Shown piece by piece: positions 1-4,713 of a stretch of DNA of 5,285 nt. This stretch comes from Candidatus Pacearchaeota archaeon (GTDB lineage: Archaea > Nanobdellota > Nanobdellia > Pacearchaeales > GW2011-AR1): the NCBI GenBank assembly GCA_023140635.1, contig JAGLLG010000031.1, positions 1 through 5,285 of the forward strand. Direction: 5' to 3'. A program made the position numbers and the translations under genes. The notes under the pieces are model-generated. The model saw nothing but the letters and a program-made list of their open reading frames with translations, made no database searches and had not been told where the DNA came from. The stretch's first letter is position 1. Each line of letters opens with the position of its first letter.

Positions 1-16
1 TACAAACTCCAAAACC

Positions 17-25
17 CTTAAAAAC
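17..25 (+). promoter_or_regulatory. possible TATA box of the permease gene
   Basis: The string CTTAAAAAC resembles the archaeal TATA element and matches almost exactly the one in front of the Trm11-type gene at 4686-4694. Its centre is about 35 bases before the ATG at 56, which would put transcription start near 46-48, leaving a leader of under 12 bases. That start would fall inside the Shine-Dalgarno sequence at 47-52, so either the promoter lies further left outside the window or the leader is very short. The call rests on sequence resemblance only. Confidence 0.4.
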
Positions 26-46
26 AATCCCACTCTAAATAATCAA

Positions 47-52
47 GGTGAT
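47..52 (+). promoter_or_regulatory. Shine-Dalgarno site of the permease gene
   Basis: GGTGAT lies three bases before the ATG at 56 and is complementary to the archaeal 16S rRNA 3' end (ATCACCTCC). It supports ATG 56 as the start codon. It contrasts with the ribosomal protein and methyltransferase genes in this window, which have no such site. Confidence 0.6.
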
Positions 53-55
53 AAT

Positions 56-1171
56 ATGAACAAAAAATTCTGGGCAACGACATTCACATTAACAGGGACT
101 ATAATAGGGGCAGGAATCCTTGGTATTCCATACGTTTTTGCACAATCTGGATTCTTCGCAGGACTATTCTGGCTAGTCGTCCTAGGTGCTGTAATGATTT
201 TTGTTAATCTCACTCTAAGTGAAATAACACTTCGAACAAAAGGGAGACACCAACTTTCAGGGTACGCAGAAAAATACTTAGGACCTTGGGGCAAATATGC
301 AATGTTTTTCGCGATGCTCTTCGGGATCTATTCCGCACTTTTAGCATACCTCATCGGAGAGGGAGAAAGTCTCTCAAGGTTATTCCCTGGCAATATTAAT
401 CCGCTATTTTTAGGCATCATATTCTGGCTAGTTATGACTTTGTTTCTAAGAGAGGGACTTAGGGGATTAAAGAAACTAGAAACATGGGGTGTCCTAGGAA
501 TAATAATAATTATCTTAGGTTTCTTCATCAAGTTCGTCCCACAAGTTCAACCTTCAAACCTTCTAACATTCACCCCCTTAAATTTTGTCTTACCAATCGG
601 TGTCGTAATGTTTGCCCTCCTTGGATTTACCTCAATACCCGAACTCCGTCAAGAGATAAAAGGTCAAGAAAAATCATTCAAGAAAGCAATTATTGTAGGA
701 ACCCTCATTCCAATATTTCTTTACATTTTATTCAGTTCAATCTTTGTAGGCATCCTCGGTAAAAACGTAACAGAAGTAGCAACATTATCTTTCGGGCCCC
801 TCATTACGATTCTCGGTATCTTCACAATGCTCACATCCTATTTCGTATTATCTTATTCGATTAGAGACACTTTCAAATACGACTTTAAAACTTCGAAGAT
901 AGTCAACTTTTTCTTCACATCTCTCGTTCCACTAATTTTATATATACTGGTATTAAAGTTTAATATCTTAGGGTTCGTATCGATTCTAGGAATTGGAGGA
1001 GTGATCTCTGGAGGTCTAACAGGGATCATAATACTCTTAATGAGCAAAAAAGCAAAAGCAAAGACAAGAAATGGAAAAGATCCAGAAGTCCAGATGCCAA
1101 TTACCTGGCCAGTTATAATCCTCCTGATATTTATATTTGTCGCAGGAATTGTTCTTGAGTTCATTCGCTAA
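56..1171 (+). CDS. amino-acid permease, APC superfamily (Trp/Tyr permease-like)
   Basis: A 371-residue integral membrane protein that probably imports an amino acid by coupling to an ion gradient. The hallmark is GTIIGAGILGIPY at residues 14-26, the glycine-rich broken first helix that binds substrate backbone groups in APC/LeuT-fold carriers. A second match is FALLGFTSIPE at 186-196, corresponding to the unwound helix 6. I count about 11 hydrophobic helices: near 7-29, 33-57, 80-101, 115-132, 143-161, 176-195, 211-235, 245-270, 284-302, 304-329 and 350-370. A basic hydrophilic loop (330-348) separates the last two. The length is close to the 370-415 residues of the aromatic amino-acid permease group (Trp_Tyr_perm/Aa_trans). 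The start at 56 has a good Shine-Dalgarno site. The gene stands alone; the next gene is 70 bases away with its own TATA box and different codon use. APC membership is strongly supported. The substrate is not determined, and branched or neutral amino acids are equally possible. Confidence 0.85.
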   Translation: MNKKFWATTFTLTGTIIGAGILGIPYVFAQSGFFAGLFWLVVLGAVMIFVNLTLSEITLRTKGRHQLSGYAEKYLGPWGKYAMFFAMLFGIYSALLAYLIGEGESLSRLFPGNINPLFLGIIFWLVMTLFLREGLRGLKKLETWGVLGIIIIILGFFIKFVPQVQPSNLLTFTPLNFVLPIGVVMFALLGFTSIPELRQEIKGQEKSFKKAIIVGTLIPIFLYILFSSIFVGILGKNVTEVATLSFGPLITILGIFTMLTSYFVLSYSIRDTFKYDFKTSKIVNFFFTSLVPLILYILVLKFNILGFVSILGIGGVISGGLTGIIILLMSKKAKAKTRNGKDPEVQMPITWPVIILLIFIFVAGIVLEFIR

Positions 1172-1203
1172 AGTGTATAAGATTGTAACATAAATTTTAC
1201 CAA

Positions 1204-1213
1204 TATATTTAAA
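1204..1213 (+). promoter_or_regulatory. TATA box of the secreted mosaic protein gene
   Basis: TATATTTAAA is a strong archaeal TATA match, preceded by ACCAA as a possible BRE region. Its centre lies about 33 bases before the ATG at 1242, predicting a leader of only 5-10 bases. A weak Shine-Dalgarno candidate, TGATC at 1230-1234 with GGG just upstream at 1226-1228, sits seven bases before the start codon and may lie upstream of or straddle the predicted transcript start. The element shows this gene is transcribed separately from the permease. Confidence 0.6.
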
Positions 1214-1241
1214 CTAATCTTCATTGGGATGATCAAGAAAT

Positions 1242-1304
1242 ATGGCGAAAAAATCTATTTTAGTATTTTTGTTTTTTATGTCCTTGATTAGTTCTGTTAG
1301 TGGG
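1242..1304 (+). other. signal peptide (residues 1-21)
   Basis: MAKK is a basic n-region, followed by a hydrophobic core (ILVFLFFMSLI) and a VSG-A site giving predicted cleavage between residues 21 and 22. There is no twin-arginine motif and no lipobox cysteine at +1, so this is a plain Sec type I signal. The mature protein would begin ATYYISPTG, exactly where the beta-helix family normally starts. Confidence 0.85.
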
Positions 1305-3800
1305 GCTACTTATTATATTTCTCCTACTGGTGATGATGTTAATGGTGATGGAACTACAGGGAATCCTTGGGCTACATTAGATGGGGCTTTTCAAAACATG
1401 CAAGGAGGAGATACTTTAATTGTTAGGAATGGAACTTATACTGGAGATTCAAATGTAATAAATAATAATCAATATCCTCCCTATGGGTCTTTAGAAGCAT
1501 GGACCACAATCAAAGCGGAACATGATGGGGGAGTATTATTTGATGGTGAGGGAATAAGGAATATGTTTTGGACAAATAAAGTGTCTCAAACAGATCTTTA
1601 TTGGCAATTTGAAGGTTTGATATGGCGTGGTTCTGGTGTTCAAATACTTTACGGGAGTTATGTTAAGTTCTTAAAATGTGGAAGTTATGACGCTGGAGAT
1701 GGCAATACCGGTAATTTTATTGCTGGAAGAGGTGCTAAATATTTTCTTTTTGAAAATTGTTATGCGTGGGGTACGGGAAGATATAAATTTTCAGCATATC
1801 AATCAGACCACATAATATTTAGACAGTGTGTTGGCAGAATGGATGGTGAGAATGCAGAGGGAGAACCAATAGGAATTTTTGCTATATATTCTTGCGATGA
1901 TGTAGAGGTTCAGAATTGTATTTCTGTTGATTCTGATCAGGTTCAGGCTTGGCAAAACATTGGCGAAAGGTGTGGTTCTTTTTGTGTACCTTCAACAGAT
2001 ATGGATGCACACAGGATCAATTTTGTCAGATCAATAAGTTTGAATAGTGCTTTAAATGGTATAAGGACTACAGGCAATGAGTATCATATGTCTCAAGACG
2101 TAAATTTTATTGATTGTGTAATTTGGGATACTAGAAATTTAGGCGGGGAAGATTCTATAAATTTGTATAGAGGATTAGACACCCGATTGATTAATTGTAC
2201 TTTTGGCGAAGCAACCCATGGATATTTTGCCCATAATTCATGGGATGGGATTGGCTATGATTCTGACACTTTTATGAGGAACTCAATTATATACAATCAT
2301 GATGGTGGAACCGTTTTTTATGATGTTGAAAATCAAGATTATAATTGTTTATATGACAATGATGGTCAAAATAATGATGGTGTTCATGACATTACTAATA
2401 TTAATCCGATATGGGATTCTGCTATTAACTCAAATGGTGCATTAAAATATATCACAAGAATTGAAGAAGGATCTAGCTTATCAGGAGTAGGAGAAAATGG
2501 GGCAGATATAGGTGCTAATGTTTTAACTATGGTTGGAATGCCTGGAACATTATGGGGTGAAACTGGTTATAATGAAGAATCTGGAACAAGTATGTGGCCT
2601 TTTCCTTATGAAGATTTAATTAAGGAAAAAATGAAAGAATATTCTGGCGAGGGAGTTTCTGGTAATAGGGGTTTTGCTGCTGACGGCAACGGACTATACG
2701 AAGGACCAATAACCCTAACATCTTACATCTGGGAATACCTTGGAAATGAATGTCCTTCTGAAATCTGTAATTACAATACTCCAACATGCGCCGACGCTGG
2801 AGGAACTTGTCAGACAAATTCCTGTAACAATTATCAAAACTGTTCAAGCTTAACAGGGACTTGTTCTTCGGGAAATTGCTGTTCAGGGACTTGTACAGCG
2901 ATAATTTGTACAGACAGCGACGGAGATAGATACAACCAAAGCCAGACCGGATGCGGAACAGCAGATTGTAACGATTCAAACCCTTCAATTTATCCAGGAG
3001 CGACAGAGATCTGTGGTAATGGTATCGATGAGGATTGTGATGGGGGTGATTTGAATTGCACGGAAGATATAACATCTCCTGTTATTTCTAGTATTTTGGC
3101 GACTCCTTCTACGACTTCAGCTACTGTAAATTGGATAACTGATGAAGCTGCAACCTCGATGGTGGAGTATGGTTTAACTACGAGTTATGGAAACAGCGAG
3201 GCTGTTTTATCTTTAATTCTTTCACATTTAGTGACTTTAACTGGTTTGCAAGAGAATACTTTGTATCATTATCGTGTTTTGAGCAATGACTCTACAGGGA
3301 ATGAAGAGATTTCTAACGATAATACTTTTACTACAACCTTGACGCAAACCGACGATGGAGGAAGCAGCGACGGAGGAAGCTCTGGAGGAGGTGGAGGCGG
3401 GACAACACCTTCAACTCAATGTACTTTAACAAACGCCTACTGGTCTACAGTGTTGGCAATAGAAGGTCAGCAAGTTTCATTGACTGTAGAAGGAACTGAC
3501 TGCGACGGTGAGGAGATTGATTTGTTTGTAATTTGGGAAGCTGATTTGATAGGGGATGATTCGGTTAATAACAATCCAGCATCGATAGAATTCTCAGACG
3601 GGCAAGCAATTTCGACGTGGACTGTCGAGTATCAGGATGATTTTTTTGGGAATCCTGAGTATTATTTTATTAGTAATTTGAAATCTGATCCATCTGTGAA
3701 AATAGATTCGAGGAATTATGGTGATTTGTTGAGGGTCGATAAGGCTGGAAGTCAGATACTTGGGGAATGTCCAAATTATGTTTGGACTGGGATGCGGTAA
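1242..3800 (+). CDS. secreted multi-domain protein: beta-helix, Cys-rich, MopE motif, Fn3-like
   Basis: An 852-residue protein exported by Sec and probably acting outside the cell or on its surface. Order: signal peptide 1-21; right-handed parallel beta-helix about 22-430, opening with the pattern typical of pectate-lyase-like folds (YYISPTGDD, NPWATL, GGDTLIVRNGTY); a short conserved-looking module 452-502; an 11-Cys segment 504-556; a MopE-type metal-binding motif 558-606; a fibronectin-III-like domain about 612-699; a Gly/Ser linker 703-726; and a C-terminal beta-rich domain 727-852. There is no C-terminal hydrophobic helix or sorting signal, so it is either released or held non-covalently. 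The beta-helix suggests polysaccharide binding or lyase activity, but I could not identify catalytic residues, so no reaction is assigned; an adhesin role is as likely. Codon use is rich in T-ending codons, unlike both neighbours, and changes inside the gene. It is monocistronic, with a TATA box in front and T-rich DNA behind. The reading frame is certain; the biological role is not. Confidence 0.9.
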   Translation: MAKKSILVFLFFMSLISSVSGATYYISPTGDDVNGDGTTGNPWATLDGAFQNMQGGDTLIVRNGTYTGDSNVINNNQYPPYGSLEAWTTIKAEHDGGVLFDGEGIRNMFWTNKVSQTDLYWQFEGLIWRGSGVQILYGSYVKFLKCGSYDAGDGNTGNFIAGRGAKYFLFENCYAWGTGRYKFSAYQSDHIIFRQCVGRMDGENAEGEPIGIFAIYSCDDVEVQNCISVDSDQVQAWQNIGERCGSFCVPSTDMDAHRINFVRSISLNSALNGIRTTGNEYHMSQDVNFIDCVIWDTRNLGGEDSINLYRGLDTRLINCTFGEATHGYFAHNSWDGIGYDSDTFMRNSIIYNHDGGTVFYDVENQDYNCLYDNDGQNNDGVHDITNINPIWDSAINSNGALKYITRIEEGSSLSGVGENGADIGANVLTMVGMPGTLWGETGYNEESGTSMWPFPYEDLIKEKMKEYSGEGVSGNRGFAADGNGLYEGPITLTSYIWEYLGNECPSEICNYNTPTCADAGGTCQTNSCNNYQNCSSLTGTCSSGNCCSGTCTAIICTDSDGDRYNQSQTGCGTADCNDSNPSIYPGATEICGNGIDEDCDGGDLNCTEDITSPVISSILATPSTTSATVNWITDEAATSMVEYGLTTSYGNSEAVLSLILSHLVTLTGLQENTLYHYRVLSNDSTGNEEISNDNTFTTTLTQTDDGGSSDGGSSGGGGGGTTPSTQCTLTNAYWSTVLAIEGQQVSLTVEGTDCDGEEIDLFVIWEADLIGDDSVNNNPASIEFSDGQAISTWTVEYQDDFFGNPEYYFISNLKSDPSVKIDSRNYGDLLRVDKAGSQILGECPNYVWTGMR
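1305..2531 (+). other. right-handed parallel beta-helix domain (about residues 22-430)
   Basis: The entry motif (YYISPTG, NPWATLDGAF, GGDTLIVRNGTY, residues 24-66) is that of pectate-lyase-like beta-helix proteins. Further on, similar rungs recur, many with a polar residue followed by Cys: FLKCG (Cys146), FENCY (173), FRQCV (196), VQNCI (226), FIDCV (292) and LINCT (319). Spacings of 23-30 residues between most of these fit one helical coil each. The GADIGAN stretch near 421-427 is a common closing element. The fold assignment is firm, but a catalytic function is not shown. Confidence 0.8.
2595..2747 (+). other. WPFP...RGF...YIWEYLGN module (residues 452-502)
   Basis: After the beta-helix come WPFPYEDLIKEKM, then RGF, then LTSYIWEYLGN just before the first cysteine. 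From memory, a similar WPWP(Y/N)E...RGF...YIWEYLGN segment follows beta-helices in other bacterial and archaeal secreted proteins, so it looks like a conserved cap or docking module rather than a linker. Its function is unknown. The codon-use change in this gene starts inside it, near residue 481. Confidence 0.5.
2751..2909 (+). other. cysteine-rich segment, 11 Cys in 53 residues (504-556)
   Basis: Cysteines fall at 504, 509, 516, 523, 528, 534, 541, 546, 547, 551 and 556, with Gly, Ser, Thr and Asn between them. Local similarity is visible: GGTC at 520-523, TGTC at 538-541 and SGTC at 548-551. This is most likely a small disulfide-stabilised extracellular module. An odd number of cysteines implies one free Cys or a bond to Cys elsewhere, for instance in the MopE motif that follows directly. 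Confidence 0.7.
2854..2894 (+). repeat. 11-bp direct repeat inside the Cys-rich coding segment
   Basis: CAGGGACTTGT occurs at 2854-2864 and again at 2884-2894, exactly 30 bp (ten codons) apart and in the same frame, encoding (T/S)GTC each time. It may mark a small internal duplication in the cysteine-rich module, though a short repeat of this size could also arise by convergent coding. Confidence 0.5.
2913..3059 (+). other. MopE-type putative metal-binding motif (residues 558-606)
   Basis: The order DSDGDRY, then CGTADCNDSNPSIYPGATE, then CGNGIDEDCDGGD matches the motif named after the Methylococcus copper-binding protein MopE. That motif is very common as a single insert in secreted proteins of many bacteria and archaea. 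Asp side chains (558, 560, 562, 575, 578, 596, 598, 600) would ligate a cation, most plausibly calcium by their arrangement, while Cys571, 576, 591 and 599 probably form disulfides. Metal identity cannot be told from sequence. Confidence 0.85.
3075..3338 (+). other. fibronectin type III-like domain (about residues 612-699)
   Basis: The segment starts SPVISSILATPS, followed by TVNWITDEAATSMVEYG (629-644), a central LTGLQENTLYHYRV (666-679) and closing NTFTT (694-698). This is the strand pattern of Fn3 domains, in the variant found in purple acid phosphatase N-termini and many secreted proteins. Such domains usually act as spacers or carbohydrate- or protein-contact units. There is no sign of a phosphatase domain. 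Confidence 0.8.
3348..3419 (+). other. Gly/Ser-rich flexible linker (residues 703-726)
   Basis: TDDGGSSDGGSSGGGGGG followed by TTPSTQ separates the Fn3-like domain from the C-terminal domain. The composition is that of a disordered tether. The codons are dominated by GGA and AGC, giving a purine-rich low-complexity patch in the DNA. Confidence 0.8.
3420..3797 (+). other. C-terminal beta-rich domain of unassigned family (residues 727-852)
   Basis: The domain opens with CTLTNAYWS, then GQQVSLTVEGTDCDGEEI (744-761), an IWEADLIGDDSV stretch (765-776), STWTVEYQDD (792-801) and GNPEYYF (804-810). Alternating hydrophobic residues and the aromatic positions suggest an immunoglobulin-like beta-sandwich. 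I recall similar GDD/EYYF segments at the ends of other secreted DPANN-archaeal proteins, but know no named family with certainty. No hydrophobic tail follows, so it is not a transmembrane anchor. Three cysteines (727, 755, 844) are present. Confidence 0.55.
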
Positions 3801-3809
3801 AGGGCTTAT

Positions 3810-3838
3810 ATTTTATACTTTTAGTTCTCATATAAAAT
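3810..3838 (+). terminator. T-rich region and weak A/T hairpin after the secreted protein gene
   Basis: Ten bases after the stop codon, ATTTTATACTTTTAG (3810-3824) provides two T4 runs of the kind that end archaeal transcripts. ATTTTATA (3810-3817) is also the exact reverse complement of TATAAAAT (3831-3838), allowing an 8-bp stem with a 13-base loop. The stem is all A/T, so it would be weak; the T runs are the better evidence. TATAAAAT could alternatively serve as an auxiliary TATA box for the ribosomal genes. Confidence 0.4.
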
Positions 3839-3853
3839 CAGGCTAAAGTTAAA

Positions 3854-3861
3854 TTTATAAA
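3854..3861 (+). promoter_or_regulatory. TATA box of the rpl35ae-rpl10e unit
   Basis: TTTATAAA is a near-perfect archaeal TATA box, with purine-rich AGTTAAA just upstream as a possible BRE. Its centre is about 25-26 bases before the ATG at 3883. Archaeal transcription starts about 25 bases after the TATA centre, so the transcript should begin at or within a couple of bases of the start codon, i.e. be leaderless. In agreement, no Shine-Dalgarno sequence is present. Confidence 0.75.
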
Positions 3862-3882
3862 CCAATTTTTCACCTAACTGAT

Positions 3883-4149
3883 ATGGTAACTGCAAAAGTA
3901 ATTCAATTCCGTAGAGGAAGAAAAACATACACTCCAAGACATTTTCTTATTGAAATCCCAGGTATAGGTTCACGAGAAAAAGCAACAGAGTTCATAGGTA
4001 AAACTGTCGAGTGGAAGAGTTCTGGAAAAGAACAAAAGATAATCCGAGGTAAAATCGCATCAGCTCATGGAGGAAACGGAGTGATTCGAGCAATCTTCGA
4101 AAAAGGTCTACCCGGACAAGCAATCGGAACAGACGTAGAAATAATTTAA
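3883..4149 (+). CDS. rpl35ae: large-subunit ribosomal protein L35Ae (eL33 family)
   Basis: An 88-residue basic protein of the archaeal/eukaryotic large ribosomal subunit. The family signature is clear: IGKTVEW (38-44), a basic stretch ending IIRGKIASAHGGNGVIRAIF (53-72), and GLPGQAIGTDVEII (75-88), which corresponds to the usual LP..AIG..V ending. Length is within the normal archaeal range of about 80-96 residues. The protein is a compact beta-barrel that binds rRNA; it has no bacterial counterpart and, to my knowledge, is patchily present among archaea. The ATG lies about 25 bases after a strong TATA box, so translation is probably from a leaderless message. The downstream L10e gene begins one base after the stop, so the two are surely co-transcribed. 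Codon use resembles the permease and methyltransferase, not the secreted-protein gene. Confidence 0.96.
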   Translation: MVTAKVIQFRRGRKTYTPRHFLIEIPGIGSREKATEFIGKTVEWKSSGKEQKIIRGKIASAHGGNGVIRAIFEKGLPGQAIGTDVEII

Positions 4150-4150
4150 A

Positions 4151-4684
4151 ATGGCATTAAGAAAGAGTTCAGCATATAGTAAGCGTTACGCAAGACCTTA
4201 TACTCGTAAGTCCAAAAAAAGAACAAAATCCTACATCAAGACAGTTCCAAATTCTCAAATTGTCAAATTCAAAATGGGGGACCTAAAAGGTTTCAGCAAA
4301 GGAGAATTCCCTACCCAGATCCAAATAATCTCAAAAGAAAACTGCCAGATCAGAGACAATTCTATAGAAGCTGTTCGACAGTATTTCAATAGATTCCTTC
4401 AAACAAAAGGTGGAGAAGCATTCTATCTTGAAGTAAAAATTTATCCACACCACATTCTAAGAGAAAATAAAATGCTTACAGGTGCAGGAGCTGACCGTAT
4501 GCAGACAGGTATGAGCCAATCCTTCGGTAAAAATATTGGTCGTGCAGCGTTTGTAAAACCAAATCAGATACTTTTTATCATTGGAGTTAAAACTCCTAAG
4601 CAAGAAATTCATGCAAGAAAACTTATCCGAGCAGCGAAGGCAAGATTACCTTGCAGGGTCGCAACAAGAACAATTCGGGCGTAG
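4151..4684 (+). CDS. rpl10e: large-subunit ribosomal protein L10e (uL16 family)
   Basis: A 177-residue protein, the archaeal counterpart of bacterial L16. It sits near the peptidyl-transferase centre and the tRNA sites of the large subunit. Evidence: the basic N-terminus with RPYTRKSKKR (15-24), the central FPTQIQIISKE segment (53-63), EVKIYPHHILRENKML (94-109), and the family's diagnostic loop GAGADRMQTGM at 111-121 followed by SFGK and GRAA. This loop points toward the P-site in known ribosome structures. Length is normal for archaea (about 165-181). The ATG is one base after the rpl35ae stop codon, with no recognisable Shine-Dalgarno in front, suggesting coupled re-initiation by ribosomes finishing L35Ae. 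The stop codon is immediately followed by the TATA box of the next gene. No missing key residues are seen. Confidence 0.97.
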   Translation: MALRKSSAYSKRYARPYTRKSKKRTKSYIKTVPNSQIVKFKMGDLKGFSKGEFPTQIQIISKENCQIRDNSIEAVRQYFNRFLQTKGGEAFYLEVKIYPHHILRENKMLTGAGADRMQTGMSQSFGKNIGRAAFVKPNQILFIIGVKTPKQEIHARKLIRAAKARLPCRVATRTIRA

Positions 4685-4685
4685 A

Positions 4686-4694
4686 CTTAAAAAC
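4686..4694 (+). promoter_or_regulatory. TATA box of the Trm11-type gene
   Basis: CTTAAAAAC begins one base after the rpl10e stop codon, and its centre is about 24 bases before the ATG at 4714. This spacing predicts a transcript starting at the start codon (leaderless). No Shine-Dalgarno is visible in the 29-base spacer. The methyltransferase therefore probably has its own promoter, perhaps in addition to read-through from the ribosomal genes; no T-run terminator separates them. Confidence 0.6.
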
Positions 4695-4713
4695 TTATCT
4701 TCTAACTAATCTT

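Noticed and set aside
484..762. Plus-strand frame of 92 codons inside the permease
   Set aside because: It overlaps the permease fully in another frame and has no conserved features.
853..1164. Minus-strand open frame of 103 codons opposite the end of the permease
   Set aside because: It is a shadow of the last transmembrane helices of the permease, with no family likeness.
1172..1241. Possible small RNA or hairpin in the permease-to-secreted gene spacer (GTAA...TTAC at 1185-1200)
   Set aside because: The arms pair over only four bases with mismatches inside, which is expected by chance in AT-rich DNA; only the TATA box is supported.
2620..3075. Minus-strand open frame of 151 codons opposite the Cys-rich and MopE region
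   Set aside because: It is the complement of a clearly coding stretch; its product has no recognisable domain, and there is no promoter or ribosome site. The plus-strand frame has recognisable domains.
3075..3338. Fn3-like domain as evidence for a purple acid phosphatase
   Set aside because: Only the N-terminal-type beta-sandwich is present; the metallophosphatase motifs are absent from the protein.
3361..3407. Purine-rich GGA repeats as a possible tandem-repeat or regulatory element
   Set aside because: They are explained by the in-frame Gly/Ser linker; the units are irregular and no phase-variable repeat is seen.
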